Below, one piece after another: positions 1 through 6,434 of a stretch of 7,335 nt of DNA; the stretch's first letter is position 1, and each line of letters opens with the position of its first letter. A program made the position numbers and the translations under genes. Location: NCBI GenBank assembly GCA_947631885.1, contig CANRMZ010000061.1, positions 1-7,335 on the forward strand. The letters are read 5' to 3'. The notes below the pieces were generated by a model. It did no database searches. It had not been told where the DNA came from and worked only from the letters and a program-made list of their open reading frames with translations. Source of the DNA: an uncultured Bacilli bacterium (GTDB taxonomy: Bacteria > Bacillota_I > Bacilli_A > RF39 > UBA660).

Positions 1-20
1 CATCAAAGGTTATTTCCTCA

Positions 21-536
21 TCAAATAAATCTGAATAGTTCAGTACCCCCTGTGGTTGCAGCTTCTTCAGCCTGTCTTACTCTTTCTGCTTCTTCAGCTT
101 TTCTTTGAGCCTCTTCAGCAGCAAGTCTTGCAGCTTCAGCTTGTTTTAATCTTTCAGCTTCAGCAGCTTTTGCTTTTCTTTGTTCTTCTTCGGCAGCTAA
201 TCTTTTGGCCTCAGCAGCTTGTCTATCTGCTTCAGCTTTCTTAGCGGCTTCTTCAGCTTTTTTGGCAGCTTCGGCAGCAGCCTTTTTGGCAGCGTCAGCT
301 TCCTTTTGAGCTTTTTGAGCAGTTTCAGCTTTTTCTTCAGCGGCTTTTGCTTCTTTTTTAGCTTCCTTTTCCAATTTTTCTTCAACAGTTAATTGATCGG
401 CAAAACTTAAAGTTTTTTCATTATTCAGCTTTTTTTCCTCTTGTTTATTGGCATTTGTTAAAACACAAGCACCTGTAATGGCTAAACCAGAGACGATTGC
501 TATACCAGCAACTGACTTAACTAATGATTTTTTCAT
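21..536 (-). CDS. Exported Ala/Glu/Lys-rich coiled-coil protein, apparently frameshifted near its visible end
   Basis: The product as read is 171 residues. It has a basic N-terminus and a hydrophobic stretch at about residues 8-28, so it is probably exported or anchored in the membrane. Cys24 follows Thr-Gly-Ala, a poor lipobox, so lipoprotein status is doubtful. Residues 51-160 are almost entirely Ala, Glu, Lys, Gln and Arg and contain no Pro or Gly, as expected of a long helical coiled coil. A good ribosome binding site (AGGAGA, six bases before ATG) supports the start. The reading frame ends at a double TGA (18-23) just after a G5 tract (46-50 on the plus strand as CCCCC). Removing one G instead gives VLNYSDLFDEEITFD and an open frame to the window edge. 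The gene therefore probably continues to the left with a further domain. Its function is unknown; TolA-like stretches of this composition often act as spacers before a cell-wall or enzymatic domain. Confidence 0.75.
   Translation of the reverse strand: MKKSLVKSVAGIAIVSGLAITGACVLTNANKQEEKKLNNEKTLSFADQLTVEEKLEKEAKKEAKAAEEKAETAQKAQKEADAAKKAAAEAAKKAEEAAKKAEADRQAAEAKRLAAEEEQRKAKAAEAERLKQAEAARLAAEEAQRKAEEAERVRQAEEAATTGGTELFRFI
57..203 (-). repeat. Two-copy imperfect tandem repeat inside the coiled coil (25 and 24 residues)
   Basis: Residues 112-136 and 137-160 of the coiled-coil protein align with one single-residue gap. Both begin RLAAEE, continue QRKA and end in QAE-AA. The copies lie at 129-203 and 57-128. 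The repeat suggests that the rod lengthened by internal duplication. Confidence 0.6.
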
Positions 537-568
537 ATATATTCTCCTCTCAAAATTTATCTACAATT

Positions 569-597
569 ATTCTACTATATTATATGCATCAAGTCAA
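569..597 (-). promoter_or_regulatory. Sigma-70/SigA-type promoter for the coiled-coil gene
   Basis: On the minus strand TTGACT (592-597) is followed after 17 bases by TAGAAT (569-574), which gives a leader of about 25 bases that contains the ribosome binding site. A perfect TATAAT (579-584) lies between them and could instead pair with TTTACA (603-608) at an 18-base spacing. Which pair is used cannot be told by reading. Confidence 0.55.
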
Positions 598-598
598 T

Positions 599-622
599 TA
601 ATTGTAAACGATTGTACAATTA
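599..622. repeat. Perfect inverted repeat in a divergent promoter region, candidate operator
   Basis: TAATTGTA (599-606) and its exact complement TACAATTA (615-622) are separated by eight bases. The repeat lies directly behind the -35 element of the minus-strand promoter and overlaps the alternative -35 (603-608). It contains the self-complementary ATTGTACAAT (611-620). No poly-T tract follows, so a protein-binding site is more likely than a terminator. Confidence 0.4.
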
Positions 623-677
623 TAGTCTCAAAGGTTGTCATATACTTTATGTTTCTATTATTAATATGGCCTATTAA

Positions 678-706
678 TTGATAAAAATTTAAAAAATTGA
701 TAGAAT
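678..706 (+). promoter_or_regulatory. SigA-type promoter for the zinc-ribbon membrane protein
   Basis: TTGATA (678-683), a 17-base spacer and TAGAAT (701-706) each match the consensus at five of six positions. Transcription would begin near 713. This leaves almost no leader for an ATG at 719, but a normal leader for the ATG at 746 with AAAGGAAG at 726-733. This is one reason to prefer the later start. Confidence 0.5.
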
Positions 707-725
707 TAAACATAGAAAATGATGG

Positions 726-733
726 AAAGGAAG
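726..733 (+). promoter_or_regulatory. Ribosome binding site that bears on the start of the zinc-ribbon gene
   Basis: AAAGGAAG lies 12 bases before the ATG at 746. No Shine-Dalgarno-like sequence precedes the two ATG codons at 719 and 722. The spacing is longer than elsewhere in this window (five to seven bases), so the choice of 746 is favoured but not certain. Confidence 0.4.
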
Positions 734-745
734 TATTATATAGCT

Positions 746-1675
746 ATGATAAAATGTCCTATGTGCAATGAAGAAATAGATGACAAAGAAGTAAAATGTC
801 CTAGTTGTGGCCACGATTTAAAAGAAGAGATAAGTCCTACCCCAAAGAAAAGAGGAAGGCCTAAAAAAATAAATACTATAAAATGCGAAGATTGCGGCAT
901 AGATTTTGATAGTGGCTTATCAGAATGTCCTAATTGTGGTTGTCCTGCACCTAGGGCAATAGTTAAAGATGATCCTCCTAAAACCACATATATGTTTTGT
1001 GCAGAATGTGGAAGTAAAATTCCTCAAAATAGCATAGAGTGTCCTAAATGTGGTTATCCTATTGGAACAAATAATACTAAATTAATTCCCACGCCTATTG
1101 AAAAGCCTAAAAAAGTAAAAAAAGTCAAAACTAATCACAACACTGGCAAAGTATTCTTTTATATTTTCTTAGTTTTATTCTTTCTTGCAGGTTGCTTTAC
1201 TGCCGTTGTAATATCTAGTAATTTAAAAAGCAAAAATAGTGATAAGAAAGATAATAATCCAATAGAATATAAAATTAATAAAACTCTTTCTTGTATAAAT
1301 TCCGAAAATAATGAAGAACATAATTATTATTTTGATAATAACAAATTAGTTCAATATAGTAGATATTCAATTAAAGACTATGAAACAGATAGTAAAGCTA
1401 ATGCTGAAATGAAGGCATTTAAAAACAAATGGGAAAATGATAGCTCTAGCTCAATAATATCGGTACATAAAAAGGAAACTAAAGTTATAGAATCTTTAGT
1501 AGTAGATTTAATTAATTCTAACAATATTGACTTAGAGGATGATATAACCCTAAAAGATTCCTTAACAAAAGTTAAACAAGAACTTCAAGATAATGGTTAT
1601 ACTTGCCAAGAATATAATGAAGATTTAGGAACTAAAATTCCTATTAATGAAATAGATAAAGAGACTAACGACTAG
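746..1675 (+). CDS. Membrane protein with three N-terminal zinc ribbons and a C-terminal outside domain
   Basis: With a start at 746 the product has 309 residues and begins MIKCPMC. The frame is open from 719, which would add nine residues (MMERKYYIA). Three zinc ribbons, each with two CxxC knuckles, are visible: C4/C7/C18/C21, C47/C50/C61/C64 and C85/C88/C99/C102. Between the first and second lies KRGRPKK (35-41), which resembles an AT-hook. A Lys-rich stretch (KKVKKVK) precedes a single membrane helix at about 136-157, so the zinc ribbons should face the cytoplasm. The remaining 150 residues would face outward. They are Asn/Asp/Lys-rich and contain only two cysteines (183 and 287), a possible disulfide. 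The zinc ribbons could bind protein or nucleic acid partners; the function is not known. The gene is monocistronic: its own promoter lies upstream and a terminator includes its stop codon. Confidence 0.8.
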   Translation: MIKCPMCNEEIDDKEVKCPSCGHDLKEEISPTPKKRGRPKKINTIKCEDCGIDFDSGLSECPNCGCPAPRAIVKDDPPKTTYMFCAECGSKIPQNSIECPKCGYPIGTNNTKLIPTPIEKPKKVKKVKTNHNTGKVFFYIFLVLFFLAGCFTAVVISSNLKSKNSDKKDNNPIEYKINKTLSCINSENNEEHNYYFDNNKLVQYSRYSIKDYETDSKANAEMKAFKNKWENDSSSSIISVHKKETKVIESLVVDLINSNNIDLEDDITLKDSLTKVKQELQDNGYTCQEYNEDLGTKIPINEIDKETND

Positions 1676-1685
1676 TCTCTTTTTT
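1658..1685 (+). terminator. Intrinsic terminator including the stop codon of the zinc-ribbon gene
   Basis: AAAGAGACTA (1658-1667) pairs perfectly with TAGTCTCTTT (1673-1682) around a five-base loop, and the run of six T's covers 1680-1685. The TAG stop (1673-1675) is part of the stem. On the minus strand the same hairpin is followed only by a short T run, so termination of the convergent small gene may be weaker. Confidence 0.8.
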
Positions 1686-1687
1686 GG

Positions 1688-1924
1688 TTATTCATGCTCA
1701 TTTAACTTATCAATATCAAGGGTAGCAAGATAATCATCAGTATACACATAATAAGTTGTTTCTTTACTAGCTAAAGTAATTTTATAATAATACATATTTT
1801 TTATTTCGTCAGGAGCATCTTCCGCGGCACCTTCATAGATAACATCTTTATCATTTTGAATAACCTTAATATTAACCATTCTAGCTAAACCTATTTTTTC
1901 ATATTTTTTAAAACCTACAAACAT
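1688..1924 (-). CDS. Small uncharacterised protein (78 residues)
   Basis: I do not recognise this protein. It starts MFVGFKKYEK. It has no obvious membrane helix or signal peptide, is acidic towards its C-terminus, and alternates charged and aromatic residues (MYYYKI, TYYVYTDDY) as in a small beta-rich soluble domain. An extended -10 promoter with a matching -35 lies 23-51 bases upstream, which supports a real gene. The ribosome binding site is weak (AGAGAAGTGAAG). Met16 (ATG at 1877-1879) is an alternative start that would give a 63-residue protein beginning MVNIKVIQND. The gene is divergent from prs and converges on the zinc-ribbon gene, with only 12 bases between the stop codons. Confidence 0.65.
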   Translation of the reverse strand: MFVGFKKYEKIGLARMVNIKVIQNDKDVIYEGAAEDAPDEIKNMYYYKITLASKETTYYVYTDDYLATLDIDKLNEHE

Positions 1925-1946
1925 AATACTTCACTTCTCTAAAAAT

Positions 1947-1975
1947 ATTATAACATTTAAAATATTATATGTTAA
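1947..1975 (-). promoter_or_regulatory. Extended -10 promoter for the small protein gene
   Basis: On the minus strand TTAACA (1970-1975), a 17-base spacer and a perfect TATAAT (1947-1952) are preceded by TG at the extended -10 position (TGTTATAAT). Transcription would begin near 1940, leaving about 16 bases of leader. Confidence 0.65.
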
Positions 1976-1978
1976 AAT
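1950..1978 (+). promoter_or_regulatory. Extended -10 promoter for prs, overlapping the divergent promoter
   Basis: ATAACA (1950-1955) is followed after 17 bases by TAAAAT (1973-1978), with TG at the extended -10 position (1970-1971). Transcription would start near 1985, at the edge of the AAGGAG ribosome binding site (1985-1990). The leader would be very short. The two divergent promoters occupy almost the same bases, so polymerase could probably use only one at a time. Confidence 0.45.
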
Positions 1979-1997
1979 TTAATTAAGGAGTAAATAA

Positions 1998-3083
1998 ATG
2001 AAATCTAAAAATGACTTATGTCTCTTGGTAATGGACAACATGGCTGATTTAGGAGAAAAAATCAATAGTGAACTACAAAAAATCAGAAAAGTAGACTATG
2101 ATTTTAGAGCTCCAATTGAAAATGTAAAATTTAATGATGGTGAAGGAAAAACTGTTATTAAAGACTCAATAAGAGGAAAAGATGTTTATATCTTATCTGA
2201 TCCTCATAACTATAGTATAACTTATGAAATGTATGGTCAAATCCATCAAACTAGCCCTGATGAACACTTTATGGATATTATAAGAGTAATATCAGCAATG
2301 ATGGGTCACGCTAAACAAATTAATGTTGTAATGCCTCTTTTATATGAATCAAGACAACATCGTCGTAAAAGTAGAGAATCGCTTGATTGTGCTATATCAT
2401 TACAAATCTTACAAAATATGGGCGTTCATGAACTAATTACTTTTGATGCTCATGATCCTAATATTCAAAACGCTATACCTCTTATGTCATTTGACAACTT
2501 TTATCCGACCAATAATTTATTAAAAGCCCTACTTGCTAAAGAAAAAATTGATTTAAGTAATATTCTAGTTATAAGTCCGGATATTGGGGCTATGGAAAGG
2601 GCTAAATTCCTAGCTAAAATATTACGCTGTGATATAGGAGTATTTTATAAACAAAGAGATGTTTCTAAGGTAGTAAATGGTAAGAATCCTATTATAGATC
2701 ATAAATACTTAGGTAGTGATGTTGAAGGCAAAGTTATAATCGTTGTTGATGATATGCTTGCAAGTGGTGGATCAATGCTCGAAGTAGCCGAAGAACTTAA
2801 GAAAAGAAAAGCTGATAAAATATACTTCTTTACTTCATTTTCTTTATTCACAGAAGGATATGAAAAATTCGAAGAAGCCTATAATAATAAAATATTTGAT
2901 GCCATATATTCAACTAACCTAAATTATGTACCTGAAGAAATACTTGTTAAGCCTTGGTTTAATTCCGTAGATTGTTCTACCTACCTTGCTAAGATTATAG
3001 ACTGTTTAAATAACGAGCAATCAATTAGTCAATTGATGGAAGATAATTCAGCGATTACTAGTTACCAAAATGGTGAATTTTAA
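1998..3083 (+). CDS. prs: Ribose-phosphate pyrophosphokinase (PRPP synthetase), divergent long form
   Basis: The enzyme makes 5-phosphoribosyl 1-pyrophosphate from ribose 5-phosphate and ATP, for nucleotide, His and Trp synthesis, in the cytosol. The family landmarks appear in order: FNDGEGKTVI (45-54) matching the FSDGE segment, GKDVYIL (60-66), the flexible ATP-binding loop YESRQHRRKSRES (116-128), the FDAHD segment (149-153, where classic Prs has DLHA), SPDIGAMERAKFLAK (193-207), the catalytic Lys/Arg in YKQR (217-220), and the PRPP-binding loop VVDDMLASGGSM (249-260). At 361 residues it is about 45 longer than classic bacterial Prs (about 315). The PRPP loop has ASGGS where classic enzymes have DTAGT, so it belongs to the divergent branch found in some Firmicutes. 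AAGGAG seven bases before the ATG fixes the start. The gene is monocistronic, with a strong terminator right after its stop. Confidence 0.85.
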   Translation: MKSKNDLCLLVMDNMADLGEKINSELQKIRKVDYDFRAPIENVKFNDGEGKTVIKDSIRGKDVYILSDPHNYSITYEMYGQIHQTSPDEHFMDIIRVISAMMGHAKQINVVMPLLYESRQHRRKSRESLDCAISLQILQNMGVHELITFDAHDPNIQNAIPLMSFDNFYPTNNLLKALLAKEKIDLSNILVISPDIGAMERAKFLAKILRCDIGVFYKQRDVSKVVNGKNPIIDHKYLGSDVEGKVIIVVDDMLASGGSMLEVAEELKKRKADKIYFFTSFSLFTEGYEKFEEAYNNKIFDAIYSTNLNYVPEEILVKPWFNSVDCSTYLAKIIDCLNNEQSISQLMEDNSAITSYQNGEF

Positions 3084-3115
3084 AAAAGACTCAGATTTAA
3101 TTATCTGGGTCTTTT
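3084..3115. terminator. Bidirectional intrinsic terminator between prs and the phospholipid operon
   Basis: Bases 3084-3096 pair with 3103-3115 over 13 positions, with one T-G wobble (3091-3108) and a six-base loop. T-rich tracts follow on both strands. The hairpin begins directly after the prs stop (3081-3083), and the stop of the opposing gene (3114-3116) overlaps it, so one hairpin serves both convergent transcripts. Confidence 0.85.
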
Positions 3116-3872
3116 ATTTAGTTACTGTTTGACCATCTTTGGTTATAATCTCATATGATGCTGCACAATTATTTGATGTACATTCTGAAGAAATATCTAA
3201 ATTAATTATATTTTCAACTTTGTTATTTCCAAAGATATTTAACTTAGTTAAAATAAATTGACTAGTAGCACTTATATAAGTTAGTTTATAAACACTACCA
3301 TCTTCCATTATAAGAATTAAACTATAGGATATACTATCAGAAAAATTATAGGTTTTTATTCTTTTAATTCCTGATAAAGCATTATATTGAGTAAGCGTTT
3401 TTTCAATATCATATGAAGCAGATAAATTATAGTCTATTACCCGATAATTTTGGTAATTAACTATCTCACCATAATCATATATTTTATAATATAACCGGCC
3501 GTGATCTAGAACATAAAATTGAATGCCAAAATCCTCTCCTGTAGCAAATGCATAGGTATCTTCAACGGGAATATTATCATATGACTCATTTGTTTTATTC
3601 TCTTCTTCCAAACTATTATCTAAGGTTATATTACTGGTAAATATTGCATCTCTTTTTACAAAAACTAAAGCTCCAAGTAAAAGAGTTGAAAAAGCAAGAA
3701 GAATAATGATTAAAGTTTGATTACTTAATTTAGAACCATTATTAGGTTTTTCATCAAGCATTTCAATGCCATCAGAACCTACGACAGTATTATAGCGATC
3801 ATTTAATTTCTTAGGAGCTTCTTTTTTTACTTCTTCAGTTTTAGTTTGCTCTTTTTTATCATCTTTTTTCAT
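3114..3872 (-). CDS. Single-pass membrane protein of unknown function, last gene of the phospholipid operon
   Basis: I do not recognise this 252-residue protein. It begins with a Lys/Glu-rich cytoplasmic tail (MKKDDKKEQT, about 50 residues), followed by one membrane helix (about 53-72, IIILLAFSTLLLGALVF). The rest should lie outside the cell: an acidic linker at about 80-105, then a domain rich in Tyr, Ser and Asn with repeated short strand-like segments. Two cysteines close to the C-terminus (231 and 236, in SECTSNNCAA) could form a disulfide. The ATG at 3872 is 27 bases after the psd stop, with a modest AGGGATGG ribosome site. It is therefore probably co-transcribed with the phosphatidylethanolamine genes, but nothing in the sequence ties it to lipid chemistry. 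Confidence 0.75.
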   Translation of the reverse strand: MKKDDKKEQTKTEEVKKEAPKKLNDRYNTVVGSDGIEMLDEKPNNGSKLSNQTLIIILLAFSTLLLGALVFVKRDAIFTSNITLDNSLEEENKTNESYDNIPVEDTYAFATGEDFGIQFYVLDHGRLYYKIYDYGEIVNYQNYRVIDYNLSASYDIEKTLTQYNALSGIKRIKTYNFSDSISYSLILIMEDGSVYKLTYISATSQFILTKLNIFGNNKVENIINLDISSECTSNNCAASYEIITKDGQTVTK

Positions 3873-3899
3873 ACAGCCATCCCTATTATAGTAATAAAA

Positions 3900-4733
3900 T
3901 CATTTACACTTACGGCCTATTTTTTGACCCATCAAAACATCAGTCTCTAAATTATTCTTCGTGTTTTCAAAATATATATCATCAATTTTAACTTTATCTT
4001 TTTCTAAAAGGAGAATAATAGTACTGCCTCCATATAAAAACAAACCTTTTTCTTCTCCTCTTTTAAAGTGATATTCTTCATGATGATTTTTAATTTTACC
4101 TACGAGTAAAGCACCAACTTCTATCTGAGTTACTTCGCCAAAGTTTTGGGTATTTAAAATCGTATATTCCCGAGTATTTTGGATAAATACTGGATGATTT
4201 CTTAAAGCAATTGGTCTTACGGTATGAAGTTTACCTTTAATGTGGATATTTTCTTTTTTATCTCCATCATCTAAATAAATGTATCGATGATAGTTATCAA
4301 CTGCAAGTCTAAATACTAAACAAATACCATCATTATATTTTTGGGCAAGATCTTCATCGTTAAGTAAATCTGTAACTGTATACTCACTTTGTTTAACAGG
4401 AAGTACTAACCCCTTATTTATACAATAAGCACTAAGTTTGCCATCACATGGTGATATAAAAGCGTTTTCATTTTTATCAATAGGTCTTTTATCTTCTTTT
4501 ATTTTACGAGTAAAAAAATCATTAAAACTATCGATATTATCTAAATAATAGTCACTAGTATTAATACTATTTTTCTTAACAAAGTTCTTAATTAATACCT
4601 TAGATATTTTTCTATCAAGCAAAAAACCACAAGATTTAGAAACAAATCTCATTGTTAAAACTTTTAATAAACATCTTCCTATAAAAGTATTATATAAAAA
4701 TCGTACAAGTTTAGATTCTTTATCTGGAATCAT
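3900..4733 (-). CDS. psd: Phosphatidylserine decarboxylase proenzyme
   Basis: This enzyme decarboxylates phosphatidylserine to phosphatidylethanolamine at the inner membrane face. It is made as a proenzyme that cuts itself, leaving a pyruvoyl group on the new alpha chain. The cleavage motif is YGGST, with the cut expected between Gly236 and Ser237; GGST replaces the LGST of the E. coli enzyme. Asp97 in SPCDG, His149 in DNYHRY and Ser237 fit the Asp-His-Ser self-cleavage triad. FNDFFTRKIK (70-79), NHPVF (179-183) and EVGALLVGKI (205-214) are further family signatures. Its length (277) is only slightly below that of clostridial relatives of this type. AAGGA six bases before the ATG supports the start, which lies 19 bases after the pssA stop. 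The stop is TGA. Confidence 0.93.
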   Translation of the reverse strand: MIPDKESKLVRFLYNTFIGRCLLKVLTMRFVSKSCGFLLDRKISKVLIKNFVKKNSINTSDYYLDNIDSFNDFFTRKIKEDKRPIDKNENAFISPCDGKLSAYCINKGLVLPVKQSEYTVTDLLNDEDLAQKYNDGICLVFRLAVDNYHRYIYLDDGDKKENIHIKGKLHTVRPIALRNHPVFIQNTREYTILNTQNFGEVTQIEVGALLVGKIKNHHEEYHFKRGEEKGLFLYGGSTIILLLEKDKVKIDDIYFENTKNNLETDVLMGQKIGRKCK

Positions 4734-4752
4734 TTTATATCCTTTTTAGTTA

Positions 4753-5457
4753 TTAAAATATCTTACTTAAAACAAGTAATATGAATTCAATTATACCAAT
4801 TCCTACCATAATAAGAATGCCTTTTAAGCCAGCTTTCTTAATTTGAAAATTAGATAGAAAAGCAATACCCGTTATAATGGTAACAATAAAATATATTAGA
4901 CTTATATCGGCAGGGAAAACTTTATGTAAAAGAAGTACTCCCGGGAATATTAAAGCTGATGAAGTAACAGGAAGTCCTGTATAAGTTTTACGAGATCCTT
5001 TTTCGGTTTTTTGTCTTTCTTCTTCAGTTACATTAAAATATGCAAGTCTTATAAGAGCTGCTAAAACATATAAAATTAGTACGGCAAATAAAACTAAATA
5101 CATTGCTTTAGTATATATAGGATTTTTTACTAAATGTAAGAATGAATAAATAGCTCCTTCTTCAAAATAACCAGCATTTTTTATAAGAGCAGCACCAATA
5201 CACGCCGGTAAAACCCCAAAAGCTACTAGATCTGATAAAGAATCAATTTGAATACCAAAATTTTTCTCCATATCGGTTCTATTCTTTTTAGTTCTGGCCA
5301 CCTTACCATCAAAAGCATCACACAAGCCACATATAAGTAAAAAGAATGTAGCTATATAAGGGTGTCCGGATCCACCAAAGCAGACCATTATACCAGACAC
5401 CGCTGAAAACAATGATAAATACGTTAATATTACCGTATAATCATAAAATCCTATCAT
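4753..5457 (-). CDS. pssA: CDP-diacylglycerol-serine O-phosphatidyltransferase (phosphatidylserine synthase)
   Basis: This integral membrane enzyme joins CDP-diacylglycerol and L-serine to give phosphatidylserine and CMP, the substrate of the next gene's product. The CDP-alcohol phosphotransferase signature is complete: Asp47, Asp50, Gly51, Ala54, Arg55 (in CDAFDGKVAR), then Gly68, Asp72 and Asp76 (in GIQIDSLSD). Twelve residues separate AR from the second Gly, a longer gap than the classic signature but one I recall from Firmicutes PssA. Several hydrophobic segments (about 5-27, 34-48, 113-137, 182-203 and 211-230) fit a polytopic protein. Its length of 234 is normal. The start codon overlaps the TGA stop of the flippase gene in an ATGA, and GAGGAG lies just upstream within that gene, so translation is probably coupled. 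Confidence 0.93.
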   Translation of the reverse strand: MIGFYDYTVILTYLSLFSAVSGIMVCFGGSGHPYIATFFLLICGLCDAFDGKVARTKKNRTDMEKNFGIQIDSLSDLVAFGVLPACIGAALIKNAGYFEEGAIYSFLHLVKNPIYTKAMYLVLFAVLILYVLAALIRLAYFNVTEEERQKTEKGSRKTYTGLPVTSSALIFPGVLLLHKVFPADISLIYFIVTIITGIAFLSNFQIKKAGLKGILIMVGIGIIEFILLVLSKIF

Positions 5458-6434
5458 TTTTTACTCCTCTTTTTTATTAAACAAAATTTGATTAATACTG
5501 CTATACCACATATTATAGCACAACTATAGAAAGAAAGAAATCTTGTAAGAAGTTCTAGATTACTAGCTTCAACTCTATTTAAAAGCCTACTAAAGCCATC
5601 AAGAAGCAAATAATCTGATATTCCCATAGCTCCCGGAATAGGAATGAAATTAGCTCCAATTGTTACCATACATTGGATAGACCATACACTTAACACATTT
5701 ACTAAAGTAACATTAGAAATACCATAGGCTGCTAAAAAGACAAATACTGTGACTAAAAATAAACATACTCTTTGTAAAATATTATAACCTAAAGCTTTAA
5801 ACATTACTTCTTTTCTAGTTTTTAACATTTTCGCGTATTCATGATATTTATCCATTGTTTCTTTTAATTTTGCTATTTTTTCTTCAGGTGTAGATACTAA
5901 ATGGATTTTAGCTAATAACTTTAATGTTCCAGCACAAATATCATATAGTAATTTGGATTTAAAAAGTAAAAAAGAAAAAACGGTTATTAATAATATTTCC
6001 ACGAAAAAGCCTACGATAATAAATATTTTAGAAATAGTACTAAACTCTAAAAATATAGGTAAACTAAATAAAAAAGTAATAAAAGATACAATAAATAAAG
6101 CCATCGTATAAGTAAGCAAGTTAAAAAGCAAAATAGCAGTTACAGCCGCAGCATGCATCCCATCTTTAATCATGAAATAAGCACTAGCAGGCTGACCGCC
6201 CGTGGCCGATGGTGTAATTGCCGAAAAATATAAATCGGCACTAGAATAAAAAAAGCCATTTTTAAATTTAGTTTTATAACCAAAGGATTTAGCTATAGTA
6301 TTAATGGCTACTCCTTCGAATATAATATATAAAATAAGACAAATTATAGCAAATATAATCCATATTAGTTCAGCATTTTTAATAAATTTAACAAAACTTG
6401 CAAAAGAAAAACTTTTATTTAATAGTCCATACAC
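5454..6434 (-). CDS. Flippase-like membrane protein (lysylphosphatidylglycerol synthase transmembrane / UPF0104 family), main body
   Basis: This polytopic protein belongs to the family of the N-terminal flippase half of MprF and of YbhN; the MprF aminoacyl-transferase half is absent. The conserved segment AITPSATGGQPASAYFMIKDG (split here as AITPSATGG, 72-80, and QPASAYFMIKDG, 81-92) is diagnostic, and seven or so further hydrophobic segments follow. A cytoplasmic basic loop (about 170-210) separates two membrane blocks. The frame can formally begin at a GTG at 6434, but that codon has no ribosome site, no ATG occurs in frame until residue 88, and the usual first membrane helix is missing. 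That helix is encoded just upstream in another frame (6415-6522). The intact gene would thus be 5454-6522 with one base removed, giving 355 residues. It overlaps pssA by four bases. Role inferred: moving a phospholipid across the membrane. Confidence 0.85.
   Translation of the reverse strand: MYGLLNKSFSFASFVKFIKNAELIWIIFAIICLILYIIFEGVAINTIAKSFGYKTKFKNGFFYSSADLYFSAITPSATGGQPASAYFMIKDGMHAAAVTAILLFNLLTYTMALFIVSFITFLFSLPIFLEFSTISKIFIIVGFFVEILLITVFSFLLFKSKLLYDICAGTLKLLAKIHLVSTPEEKIAKLKETMDKYHEYAKMLKTRKEVMFKALGYNILQRVCLFLVTVFVFLAAYGISNVTLVNVLSVWSIQCMVTIGANFIPIPGAMGISDYLLLDGFSRLLNRVEASNLELLTRFLSFYSCAIICGIAVLIKFCLIKKRSKK

Noticed and set aside
56..385. Open frames on both strands opposite or alongside the coiled-coil gene, with Leu/Gln-rich or Lys/Leu-rich products
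   Set aside because: They are shadows of the low-complexity Ala/Glu/Lys codons. They lack ribosome sites and have unnatural composition.
448..681. Plus-strand open frame of 77 codons
   Set aside because: It lies opposite the signal-peptide end of the coiled-coil gene and its promoter, with no ribosome site and no family resemblance.
736..987. Minus-strand open frame of 83 codons
   Set aside because: It is antisense to the zinc-ribbon Cys codons, which explain its Ser/Gly/His-rich product.
3873..3900. TATAAT on the minus strand just before the last gene of the operon
   Set aside because: No reasonable -35 or TG extension accompanies it, and co-transcription from upstream explains the gene's expression.
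21..6434. TGA as a Trp codon (Mycoplasma-type code)
   Set aside because: TGA ends psd and the flippase gene at sensible points (the latter in an ATGA overlap), and Trp is encoded by TGG in the flippase and Ppx/GppA genes.
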